NCBI GenBank assembly: GCA_966212235.1
Contig: CBIHPP010000009.1
Span: forward strand, 62,001-126,000
DNA from: Niastella sp966212235
GTDB lineage: Bacteria > Bacteroidota > Bacteroidia > Chitinophagales > Chitinophagaceae
DNA length: 64,000 nt
Reading direction: 5' to 3'
Shown here piece after piece: positions 43,452 to 52,016 of this stretch (the stretch's first letter is position 1; every line of letters begins with the position of its first letter). Below the pieces are notes generated by a model. The model had not been told where the DNA came from. It saw nothing but the letters and a program-made list of their open reading frames with translations, and did no database searches. The position numbers were made by a program, and so were the translations under genes.

Positions 43452-44378
43452 ATGCCTGGAATTTTAAAAATTGAAAAACTATCGCACCGGTACAACAGTA
43501 CCTGGGCCATCCGTGATATCAATATTGATATCGATCAGTATGGCGCCATAGGCTTGCTCGGCTCAAATGGAGCCGGTAAGTCAACCACTATGAACATCAT
43601 CTGCGGTGTATTGAACCAAACGGAAGGGAATGTTTATATAAATGGAATAGATGTACGTAAGGAACCGGAACTGGCCAAACGCGAGATCGGTTTTCTGCCC
43701 CAGGAGCCGCCGTTGTATACCGACCTTACCATCGACGAATACCTTACCTATTGTGCGGAGTTACGGCTGATGCCAAAAGAAAAGATCAAAAGCGCGGTGA
43801 ATGAAGTCAAGGAGCGTTGTGGCATTGCCCATTTCAGCACCCGGTTGATCCGCAACCTGTCGGGCGGTTACCGCCAGCGGGTAGGCATTGCGCAGGCCAT
43901 CATTCATAAACCAAAACTGGTCGTAATGGATGAGCCGGCCAATGGATTAGATCCCAACCAACTGATAGAAGTTCGTAAGCTGATCAAAGAGATTGCGCAG
44001 GATCATGTAGTGCTGTTATCTTCTCACATCCTGTCAGAGATCCATTTGATGTGTAAGGAAGTGATCATGATTGAAGCGGGCCGCATCGTTTTCTCCGATT
44101 CCATGAACGCTTTTAACGATTATATTCAACCGCACAGCCTGGTGATGCGTGTGGAGAATCCGCCCACCATGGCAGCGGTACAGGCGATTCAGGGGGTTCG
44201 TAAGGTGGAGTTCATGACCGACCGCCAGATACGCATTTACTTCGACAGTGATGAAGAAATAACCGAACGCCTGGTGGCTGCCAGTGTACAACACGGATGG
44301 CGGCTACGGGAGATCACCCTGGATAAAGGGCTGCTCGATGATGTATTCAAACAATTATCCACTCAACCGAATCCTTAA
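43452..44378 (+). CDS. ABC transporter ATP-binding protein, GldA-like
   Basis: 308 residues. Walker A GSNGAGKST (37-45), signature NLSGGYRQRVGIAQA (about 136-150), Walker B and catalytic Glu in LVVMDEPANGLDP, and LLSSHILSEI with the switch His. The 70-residue C-terminal part (VRKVEFMTDRQIRIYF onward) is the small domain of GldA/CcmA-type ATPases. The next gene encodes a fused GldF/GldG-like membrane partner. In flavobacteria GldAFG is needed for gliding; here the genes may instead serve another export task, since many non-gliding Bacteroidota have them. Confidence 0.93.
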   Translation: MPGILKIEKLSHRYNSTWAIRDINIDIDQYGAIGLLGSNGAGKSTTMNIICGVLNQTEGNVYINGIDVRKEPELAKREIGFLPQEPPLYTDLTIDEYLTYCAELRLMPKEKIKSAVNEVKERCGIAHFSTRLIRNLSGGYRQRVGIAQAIIHKPKLVVMDEPANGLDPNQLIEVRKLIKEIAQDHVVLLSSHILSEIHLMCKEVIMIEAGRIVFSDSMNAFNDYIQPHSLVMRVENPPTMAAVQAIQGVRKVEFMTDRQIRIYFDSDEEITERLVAASVQHGWRLREITLDKGLLDDVFKQLSTQPNP

Positions 44379-44397
44379 AGTTTACCTGATGAATCGT

Positions 44398-44442
44398 CCG
44401 TGACAAAATTTGACAAGCCCGGCAATGAAAATTTTGTCACGG
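44398..44442. promoter_or_regulatory. Perfect 14-bp hairpin between ATPase and permease genes
   Basis: CCGTGACAAAATTT (44398-44411) is fully complementary to AAATTTTGTCACGG (44429-44442), with a 17-base loop. No T run follows, so it may stabilise or partly attenuate the transcript rather than end it. Confidence 0.6.
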
Positions 44443-44480
44443 TAAGATCCATCTGGCTAAAAGAAAATTATAATTAACAG

Positions 44481-46805
44481 ATGAAAATGATATCTAAAAT
44501 TGCGAAGACAGAGCTTCGCAACCTGTTTTATTCACCCGTAGCCTGGTTCCTGGCCATTGCCTTTATGGTGCAGTGTGCGTATTTCTATACAAGCGCTTTG
44601 CAATACATGGCCAGATGGCAGGATGTAATGCTAAAGAATAATCCGAAGTTCAAAGATTTCGGACAGGCATCACTGACGACGAGTGTTTTTTTAAATGCCG
44701 ATAGCATCTTTACTCATGCGATGCAGAACCTGTATTTATTCGTTCCCCTGCTCTCGATGGGGCTCATCAGCCGGGAGATCAACAATGGCACCATTAAATT
44801 ATTATATTCTTCCCCGGTGAAATTGCGTGAGATCGTACTGGGCAAATTCATGGCCCTGATGATGTATAACCTTTTGTTATTGGGCATCATGGGCATTTTT
44901 ATGGTATTAGGCGTCTTCAATATCCAGTCGGTTGATATGGGCATGTTGTTATCCGCATCATTGGGCTTTTACTTACTGGTATGCGCGTATTCGGCCATCG
45001 GGTTGTTTATGTCGAGCCTTACCACCTACCAGATCGTATCGGCCATTGGTAGTTTTATGATCATTTTCATATTGGGTCGCATTGGATATATGTGGCAGAA
45101 GATCGATTTCGTGCGGGACCTTACGTATTTTCTGTCGATGGAAGGTCGCACAAACAAAATGCTGATGGGTATGATCACTACCCGCGACATCCTGTATTTT
45201 GTGATCATCGTGTATATGTTCCTGTCATTTACCTGGCTCAAACTGGCGGGTACACGCACATTGAAACCCTGGTATATAAAAGCCAGGGGCTATGTGATAG
45301 TGATGGCCAGCGCTTTGCTGATCGGATATGTCAGTTCGCGGCCGGCGTTCATTGCCTACTGGGATACCACTGCCGGAAAAGTCAATACCATTCATACCCG
45401 CACACACCAGGTGATGAAAGAACTGGGAAAAGATCCGCTGGAGGTAACCCTATATACCAACCTGCTGGGCAACGGTCTTTCGCACGGATTGCCCGATCAC
45501 CGCAATAAATATTTAATGGATCTGTGGGACCCGTATGTACGTTTCAAACCCGATATCAAATTCAATTATGTGTATTACTACGATTACCACCGCAGCATAG
45601 ATAATGGCGCCTTGCTTCGATCGTTCCCTAAAAAGTCGACCAAACAAATGGCAGAACAAATGGCGGAAGGGCAGGAAGAAAATTTCTCCCGGTTCCTTTC
45701 ACCTGCCGACATGCATAAGACCATCGATCTGCTACCGGAAAGTTACCGGCTGGTGATGCAATTGAAATACAAAGGGCGCACTACTTTCCTGCGCACCTTC
45801 GACGACAATGTATTCTGGCCCGCAGAGCAGCAGGTGGCTGCTGCCTTCAAAAGACTGGCAAAGGCTGACATACCTAAAATACTATTTGTGAGCGGAGACC
45901 TGGAACGGTCTATCTATAAAAAAGGAGAACGTGAATACTACACCCATACAACTGGCAAAGAGAACAGGTTCTCACTGACCAACCTGGGTTTTGATGCAGA
46001 CACGATCAACCTGAATAGATCGAACATTCCACCAGGTATTGCGGCGTTGGTGCTGGCCGATCCCAAAACCAAACTGAGCGACACGACGATAGCGAAGATC
46101 AAAAGTTACATTGATCATGGCGGTAATATGCTGATCCTGGGAGAGCCGGGTAAAACGCAATTGTTGAATCCGCTGTTGCAACAACTGGGTGTACAACTTA
46201 TGGAAGGCACCCTCATACAACCCAGTAAAGATGAAATGCCGCATATGGTTACGCCTTATATAACCATGGCTGCCGCCAACCTCGCGGAAGAGAAACTGTT
46301 ATTGACCATTAAAAAAAAGGGCGACAGTCTATTTGCGTTAATGCCGGGAGCTGCCGCCATAGCATATGCTAAAGAAGGTCCGTTTACGGTAAATCCTTTA
46401 TTGAAAACGGTCGGTGCTGAAACCTGGTTGAAAACCGGCAAGCTGGTAACCGATTCCGTTCCCCCGGTGTATAGTCCGCAGGAGGGTGATGTAAAGGGTT
46501 CTTTTGCTACGGCACTGGCGCTGACCCGGCAGATAAACAACCGCCAGCAACGTCTTGTCGTTTGCAGCGATGCCGATTTTATGAGCAATTTAAGGAATGG
46601 TGAAAGCTTCCTGGGCCGGGCATTTTATAGCTGGTTAAGCAACGGCGCATTTCCCATCTATACACCTAAAGCAGATCCAAAGGATAATAAATTAACGGTA
46701 ACACCTACGGGCGTGAAAACAATGAAAGTAGTATTCGTATGGATACTGCCTGCGTTAACCCTGTTGCTGGGCTCCATATTATTGATCAGGCGTAAAAGAA
46801 AATAA
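44481..46805 (+). CDS. Fused ABC permease/GldG-like protein (GldF-GldG)
   Basis: 774 residues. The first 285 residues form an ABC-2 type permease with about seven helices (LISREINNGTIKLLYSSPVKLREIVLGKF is the family hallmark; the last helix is about 268-290). The rest is a large periplasmic GldG-like domain: PLEVTLYTNLLGN, IPKILFVSGDLERSIYKKG, LVLADPKTKLSDTTIAKIKSYIDHGGNMLILGEPG, and LVVCSDADFMSN. A C-terminal helix follows (about 750-770) with a basic end. In Flavobacterium GldF and GldG are separate proteins; here they are one chain. It works with the ATPase just upstream. Confidence 0.92.
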   Translation: MKMISKIAKTELRNLFYSPVAWFLAIAFMVQCAYFYTSALQYMARWQDVMLKNNPKFKDFGQASLTTSVFLNADSIFTHAMQNLYLFVPLLSMGLISREINNGTIKLLYSSPVKLREIVLGKFMALMMYNLLLLGIMGIFMVLGVFNIQSVDMGMLLSASLGFYLLVCAYSAIGLFMSSLTTYQIVSAIGSFMIIFILGRIGYMWQKIDFVRDLTYFLSMEGRTNKMLMGMITTRDILYFVIIVYMFLSFTWLKLAGTRTLKPWYIKARGYVIVMASALLIGYVSSRPAFIAYWDTTAGKVNTIHTRTHQVMKELGKDPLEVTLYTNLLGNGLSHGLPDHRNKYLMDLWDPYVRFKPDIKFNYVYYYDYHRSIDNGALLRSFPKKSTKQMAEQMAEGQEENFSRFLSPADMHKTIDLLPESYRLVMQLKYKGRTTFLRTFDDNVFWPAEQQVAAAFKRLAKADIPKILFVSGDLERSIYKKGEREYYTHTTGKENRFSLTNLGFDADTINLNRSNIPPGIAALVLADPKTKLSDTTIAKIKSYIDHGGNMLILGEPGKTQLLNPLLQQLGVQLMEGTLIQPSKDEMPHMVTPYITMAAANLAEEKLLLTIKKKGDSLFALMPGAAAIAYAKEGPFTVNPLLKTVGAETWLKTGKLVTDSVPPVYSPQEGDVKGSFATALALTRQINNRQQRLVVCSDADFMSNLRNGESFLGRAFYSWLSNGAFPIYTPKADPKDNKLTVTPTGVKTMKVVFVWILPALTLLLGSILLIRRKRK

Positions 46806-46815
46806 AACGCAAACC

Positions 46816-48123
46816 ATGATGCTACATACTGATGAGCAAACGATAACCGATCTGGGCATATTTGGCAAACGTAATAGCGGCGGCATCTTTGACCTGTATA
46901 ACCGTACGTTTACCCGCGGCGGCGAAGCGATATTGAAAGAATTTTTCCTGCATCCATTAAACAGCAAAGAGGCGATTGACCACCGGAGCAGCATCATCGG
47001 CCATTTCGCTAAATTAAATGTTTCCTTTCCTTTTGATGCTACGCTCATTGATGCCACCGAGAAATATGTTAAGGAACCGGGCGAACAGGCAAAGCATGGC
47101 CGTCAACAAACTGTGTTGAGTGAAAAGGATATACACATGGGCGTATTGGCGGTGATAGCGATCATTCAACAAAGCGCCGCGTTTGTTGCATCGGCAGCGG
47201 TTAAAGGCATTGCCGCGTATGCAACGGAACGCAATGCCATTGAATTATTGGTGGCCGATGCAGCCCTTGAGCCGGTGCATCGGGAAAAGAGCAAAGGCAA
47301 ACTGTCGTATTCGGCAGCGGCAGCCTATGACGTGTTGTTCAGATCACGTGTGCGCGCCAAAATAGAACAACTGCTGCGACATATCTATAACCTGGATGTA
47401 TTTATGTCTGTAGCCAAAGTAGCGGTAGAACGGAAATTTGTTTTTCCCAAAGCCCTTGATAAGGGCACGGGTGTGTTGAAGCTGGAAGGCGTGTATCATC
47501 CTGAACTGAAACAACCGGTTGCCAATACAGTCTCCATGCATACCGGTCAGCAGGTGATCTTTTTAACCGGGGCCAACATGGCCGGCAAGTCAACCTTTTT
47601 GCGGGCGGTCAGCACGGTCGTATATCTGGCGCACATGGGTTTTCCGGTAGCGGCGGTCGCTATGGAGTTTGCGGTTATGGATGGTATGTATACTACTATT
47701 AACCTGCCTGATAATCTGGGAATAGGCGCCAGCCATTTTTATGCAGAAGTGCTGCGGGTAAAAAAAGTAGCTACGGAGTTGAGCCAGGGCCGGTCGCTGT
47801 TCATTGTATTTGATGAATTGTTCCGGGGAACGAATGTAAAGGATGCGCAGGAGGCAACGATAGCCATTTCCCGGGCCTTTGCCGGCAGAAAGACAAGTAT
47901 GTTCATTATTTCGTCGCACATTGTAGAAGCGGGCGAAGCCTTGAAGCAAGGTAATCATATCGGGTTCTTCTATCTGCCCACGCGGATGAACGGTCACCAA
48001 CCTGAATATACCTATACGCTGAAACAAGGCATCACCGACGACCGGCATGGAATGATCATCATAAGAAATGAAGGTATCCTGGATATACTGAAGAACCCAA
48101 AACCAAGAACTAAGGAACTATGA
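46816..48123 (+). CDS. Truncated MutS-like ATPase, first of a tandem pair
   Basis: 435 residues, about half of MutS. It starts directly in the core/lever region: FDLYNRTFTRGGEAILKEFF then HPLNSKEAIDHRS (about 25-58), and ends in the MutS ATPase: Walker A TGANMAGKST (251-260), KSTFLRAVSTVVYLAHMG, Walker B LFIVFDE (Asp333, Glu334), FRGTN (337-340) and the SSHIVE histidine. Mismatch-binding domain I and connector domain II are absent, and there is no Smr domain as in MutS2. It should not recognise mismatches by itself. It starts 10 bp after the GldFG-like gene and overlaps the next MutS-like gene by ATGA, so the two probably act as a heterodimer. Confidence 0.9.
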   Translation: MMLHTDEQTITDLGIFGKRNSGGIFDLYNRTFTRGGEAILKEFFLHPLNSKEAIDHRSSIIGHFAKLNVSFPFDATLIDATEKYVKEPGEQAKHGRQQTVLSEKDIHMGVLAVIAIIQQSAAFVASAAVKGIAAYATERNAIELLVADAALEPVHREKSKGKLSYSAAAAYDVLFRSRVRAKIEQLLRHIYNLDVFMSVAKVAVERKFVFPKALDKGTGVLKLEGVYHPELKQPVANTVSMHTGQQVIFLTGANMAGKSTFLRAVSTVVYLAHMGFPVAAVAMEFAVMDGMYTTINLPDNLGIGASHFYAEVLRVKKVATELSQGRSLFIVFDELFRGTNVKDAQEATIAISRAFAGRKTSMFIISSHIVEAGEALKQGNHIGFFYLPTRMNGHQPEYTYTLKQGITDDRHGMIIIRNEGILDILKNPKPRTKEL

Positions 48124-49436
48124 ACTTTCAAGTAGATACACAAACGCTGGAAGAAATGAACCTGCTGGGGAAATTCAGGCAGGGTTCTATCTATAACCTG
48201 TTTAACCAGGTACGTACAAGAGGCGGTGAACAATTACTGGATACCATGTTCCTGCAACCGCTGACCGATGCTGCCGCTATCAATGAGCGTAGCAGTGTAT
48301 TGCAATTCTTTCAGCAGGCTGATCTTGCTTTTCCCTTCGATGTTCAGGAGATCAGCGCCATGCGGGAATACCTGGATACGGGAGCGGGCAGCAACGCCCT
48401 GTCGGCATTGACCGGTACGGTTTTAAAAAAGATCCTGGCTGGCGTAACCCGCGATGAGCGGTATAAGAAGTTGGTGCAGGGTTTACAGGCCACCATCGGC
48501 ACCCTGAACAAATGCTGGTTGTTTTTGCAACAGCTGCAGGGAGGGGCAGGTAACTGGGCGATGCGGGTACAATCCATACAGGAACTGTTAGCCGATAAAC
48601 AGCTGGAACAATTACGTACTACAGATATTTATAAAGCTTTACCGGCTACAACGCTGGCCATATACGATCACCAGTTAAAACACAGCCTGTATGAGGATAT
48701 GGAGCGTCTGCTGTCGTTCATTTATGAACTGGATGTATATATAGCAGTGAGCAGTATGGCCCGGGCAAAGGGCTTTACCTACGCACGCGTATACCCGCCA
48801 GAGAAAAATGTACTGCAAGCCACCGGGCTGCACCATCCAGCTTTAAAAGGGGCTGTAGGTAATACGATATCGATGCAACCCGATAGCAACGTGTTGTTCT
48901 TAACCGGGGCAAATATGGCCGGCAAATCTACCTGGATGAAATCGGTGGGTATTGCCGTGTACCTGGCGCATATGGGTTTTCCGGTAGCTGCTGCCAGCAT
49001 GGAATTGTCCGTTCGCGATGGGCTTTATTCTTCCATTAATGTGGCGGATAACATCAATCTTGGATACAGTCATTTTTATGCAGAAGTGATGCGGGTAAAG
49101 CAGGCGGCCGTAGCGGTAAGCACCGGTAAAAGATTATTGGTGTTGTTCGATGAATTGTTCAAAGGCACCAATGTAAAAGATGCCTATGATGGAACGCTGG
49201 CCGTCACCGAAGCGTTTGCGGGCTACAGCGCCTGCCTGTTCATTGTGTCGACGCATATCATTGAAGTAGGCGAGGTGCTGAAAGAATTGCCTAATGTTCA
49301 GTGTGCGTATATGCCTACGGTTATGGATGGCGTTCATCCCCGCTATACTTACCAATTGCAGACTGGCATTACTGAGGACCGGCAGGGTATGATGATCATT
49401 CAAAATGAAGGGATACTGAAACTGATTAACCCGTAA
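48120..49436 (+). CDS. Truncated MutS-like ATPase, second of a tandem pair
   Basis: 438 residues, same layout as its upstream paralogue: core region with YNLFNQVRTRGGEQLLDTMF then LQPLTDAAAINERS (about 25-58), a helical lever, and ATPase with TGANMAGKST (262-271), LLVLFDELFKGTN and VSTHIIE. Domains I and II are missing. The two proteins differ through most of the middle, so this is an old duplication. The start lies in the stop of the first gene (ATGA), giving translational coupling. MutS proteins work as dimers with composite ATP sites; a heterodimer is expected. Substrate unknown. Confidence 0.9.
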   Translation: MNFQVDTQTLEEMNLLGKFRQGSIYNLFNQVRTRGGEQLLDTMFLQPLTDAAAINERSSVLQFFQQADLAFPFDVQEISAMREYLDTGAGSNALSALTGTVLKKILAGVTRDERYKKLVQGLQATIGTLNKCWLFLQQLQGGAGNWAMRVQSIQELLADKQLEQLRTTDIYKALPATTLAIYDHQLKHSLYEDMERLLSFIYELDVYIAVSSMARAKGFTYARVYPPEKNVLQATGLHHPALKGAVGNTISMQPDSNVLFLTGANMAGKSTWMKSVGIAVYLAHMGFPVAAASMELSVRDGLYSSINVADNINLGYSHFYAEVMRVKQAAVAVSTGKRLLVLFDELFKGTNVKDAYDGTLAVTEAFAGYSACLFIVSTHIIEVGEVLKELPNVQCAYMPTVMDGVHPRYTYQLQTGITEDRQGMMIIQNEGILKLINP

Positions 49437-49464
49437 GACGGGTTAATCAGTAGTTGAAAAGTTG

Positions 49465-49500
49465 ACAGGTTAACGAGTTAACTTGTTAACCTGTTAACTC
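49465..49500. repeat. GTTAAC word repeat forming a hairpin between convergent genes
   Basis: Period-8 units GAGTTAAC, TTGTTAAC, CTGTTAAC occur side by side. ACAGGTTAAC (49465-49474) is complementary to GTTAACCTGT (49485-49494), and CGAGTTAAC pairs with GTTAACTCG. The minus-strand GAF gene ends inside it (49486). It may terminate transcription from both sides. Confidence 0.7.
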
Positions 49501-51885
49501 GGTTGTCAAATTAATATCAACGCGCAGCGCTTTCAATCCGCTTACACCCTGCAGCTCTTCCAGCTCCAGCGATTCCATGCCTGGTAACAACAGGTTTTTG
49601 CTTTGCAGGAACAGGATGTACTCCTGGTATTCCTGTGCTTCTTTTGGATTGCTGTATACCATCGCTATCTTTCCAGGTTGCGTGAGCCGTTCATTGGTGC
49701 CGCGGATATTTACTTTATCCAGGCGTTTTTTCATGATCTCATAGCGGATGTTATACGACCCTTCCACATCAAAGCGTCTTTCATCCCTGCGGAAGCTGAT
49801 GCTGATAGGCTGACTATGAATTAAGATCAGCTGGGTTGTTTGCAGGGGAACCTGTAACGAAGGTATTAATGCATGAGTGATGCGGGCGATCTCTGCCATG
49901 GAGCTTAGCTGCCATAACCGTATGTTCTTCAGGTATAGCATGTTAAACTGGTTATTCGGCGCAATGGACTGACCGATGTAAATGGTATATTCAACGCCAT
50001 CGGTTTTGTATTTTTCAAAATAATGCGGATAGCTCTGTTGCATGAGCTCTTCCTGCTTTTCGAAGCTTTGCAACACCGTATTGTTGATGGTGTTCATGGA
50101 ATGTTCGTATTCGTTCCGGTTGCGGTATAAATAACCGCCGGCATCGTTCACCAGTCTGAAATAGTTGCCTATTATTTCCTGGGCATGCGGATGGCTGCCT
50201 TGCAGGTGTTCCAGAACCGGGTCTACTTCTTTTTCAAAAAACTCATTGATGCGTACTTCATCTTCAGCGGGTAATCCAAATTCAATAGCCTGCCGGAAAT
50301 TGAAATTCTTGAATTTCAAACCTTCCAGTAAAGGCAGGGGTAATTTCGATTGCAGGGCCTCGAACGTTGCATCTACCAGGTTGATGCGTTCTTTCAGGTC
50401 TTTCTGAATGGCGCGACTTCTTTCAATCGATGAATTCCGAATGTCAATGGCGCCATATAAAGGGTGCACATTTTCAAAGATCACATTGCCCGAGATCGGC
50501 ATAGCTTCTTCACTATGTTCCTTGTGCATATATTCCCAGGCCACTTCGGCAAACTTCCATTCAACAGCCGGTTGCAATGCCGTGAATTTTTCCTTGATGA
50601 TCTTTTCAATGCGGTTGGTAAACGTATCCCTGTTCTTCAGCAGGGCCAGTGATAACAGCGGCATGGCTTTTTCTACCCGGTTCATTACATCCTGGTTCAA
50701 CTGGTTGGGTATGTGCGATGCCAGTTCCAACAAGCCCAGCAAGCCGTCGTTGTTTTGAATGGGATAAAATAAATAACTTTTAACGCCATTATCGATCAGT
50801 ACCTGTAAAAGTGGGAATACCCCAATTACTTTTTCATCGAGCACTGACAATGCGATAGACTCGGGATGCTCGCTCAAAAATTCAACACACATACGGTAAG
50901 TGGTCAAATCGTCAGCACTGGTCGCTTTCCAGTGCTTTCCCAGTATACCATGTTTTGTACAGGTTTCATCCAGCACAAACCGGTTATTCACCTGTACAAA
51001 GGGGGTAATTCCTACTTCCACATCATTAAGGCCCACCAGTGCCTGGATATTATTTTTCAGGTCCTGTACTATGCCTGTGTCGCAACTGTCGTGGTGCAAC
51101 AATACTTTTTTAATGGAATCGAGTGATTCCTGTATGGTGAAGTCCTCAGCGATCCACACGCCAAACCCTTCTACTTCAAACAGGTTAAGCGGCATTTTTT
51201 CCAGCTGCTGGTCAAGGTCCAGAATGCGCAGCGAGTTTAAGCAAACCGCACAATCCTGTATTTGTGGTAATTTTCTTTTTGCGTTTATATCTATAAACCG
51301 CCGGTCGTACCGCAGCTTGTAATACCGTTTCAGGCCGGTGGTTTTATCTGTTACGGGATAAACCAGGTGCGGGTCTTCATTCAATTTAATGTTGTAGAAT
51401 TTTTCGAGTATGTGTTCATACATCAGTGCGCACTGGGCCTGTTTTAAATATTCAGCGGTTGCGTTGTCGGGCAGCAGAAAATGTTCTTCGGCATCATCAA
51501 CAAATAATTTCCTGAAAGGGGTAGAATAATTGAAAATGGAAAACTCATACGGAACGCCCATGGTGAACATGTTTTTTTCCTGTTCGCTCACTACGGGAAA
51601 GAGGGTAGTGCCCAGCATGTCGAGCAGGTCCTGGTGTTCTTCCAGTACATGTGAATCTGTCACCGGTTCCAGCAGTTCCGGCGTTTCTTCAAACCGCTCT
51701 ATAAGATAATGGTAGATCCTTGACCGGGTATCGGAGCCTTCCTGTAATTTATCTTTTAAATAATTCACGAACGGGCGGAAGGAGATCTTGCTGTCGATAG
51801 ACAAGCTGTCATCAACACGTTCTCTGTTAGCTGCAAGGATGTTCACTTTAACAGAGCCTATGGCAGGTGCAATCATTTCCGGCAT
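49486..51885 (-). CDS. Large GAF-type cytosolic protein
   Basis: 799 residues with no signal peptide or membrane helix. The N-terminus (MPEMIAPAIGSVKVNILAANRERVD) and the long helical regions match a Bacteroidota family annotated as GAF-domain proteins. Residues about 310-430 look like a GAF-type sensor fold (EHPESIALSVLDEKVIGVFPLLQVL, YLFYPIQNNDGLLGLLELAS). A Cys-x-x-Cys (DCAVCLNSL, about 212-220) and further Cys/His residues could bind metal. Function unknown. It is convergent with the MutS-like pair across a 49-bp gap and divergent from nothing; the phospholipase gene lies upstream on the same strand (131 bp). Confidence 0.75.
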   Translation of the reverse strand: MPEMIAPAIGSVKVNILAANRERVDDSLSIDSKISFRPFVNYLKDKLQEGSDTRSRIYHYLIERFEETPELLEPVTDSHVLEEHQDLLDMLGTTLFPVVSEQEKNMFTMGVPYEFSIFNYSTPFRKLFVDDAEEHFLLPDNATAEYLKQAQCALMYEHILEKFYNIKLNEDPHLVYPVTDKTTGLKRYYKLRYDRRFIDINAKRKLPQIQDCAVCLNSLRILDLDQQLEKMPLNLFEVEGFGVWIAEDFTIQESLDSIKKVLLHHDSCDTGIVQDLKNNIQALVGLNDVEVGITPFVQVNNRFVLDETCTKHGILGKHWKATSADDLTTYRMCVEFLSEHPESIALSVLDEKVIGVFPLLQVLIDNGVKSYLFYPIQNNDGLLGLLELASHIPNQLNQDVMNRVEKAMPLLSLALLKNRDTFTNRIEKIIKEKFTALQPAVEWKFAEVAWEYMHKEHSEEAMPISGNVIFENVHPLYGAIDIRNSSIERSRAIQKDLKERINLVDATFEALQSKLPLPLLEGLKFKNFNFRQAIEFGLPAEDEVRINEFFEKEVDPVLEHLQGSHPHAQEIIGNYFRLVNDAGGYLYRNRNEYEHSMNTINNTVLQSFEKQEELMQQSYPHYFEKYKTDGVEYTIYIGQSIAPNNQFNMLYLKNIRLWQLSSMAEIARITHALIPSLQVPLQTTQLILIHSQPISISFRRDERRFDVEGSYNIRYEIMKKRLDKVNIRGTNERLTQPGKIAMVYSNPKEAQEYQEYILFLQSKNLLLPGMESLELEELQGVSGLKALRVDINLTTELTG

Positions 51886-52016
51886 ATTACGCAGTATTTA
51901 GAAGTGAGTAAAATTTATTGGCAGACTATAAAGTTAATAATTAACTCATGTATTCTGATCAATGAATTTTACTGGTGAAACGCTGATTGCAGTCACCTTT
52001 TCCTGCTATGTTTGCC

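Noticed and set aside
46816..49436. Mismatch repair assignment for the two MutS-like genes
   Set aside because: The mismatch-recognition and connector domains are missing in both, so a repair role should not be carried over from the family name.
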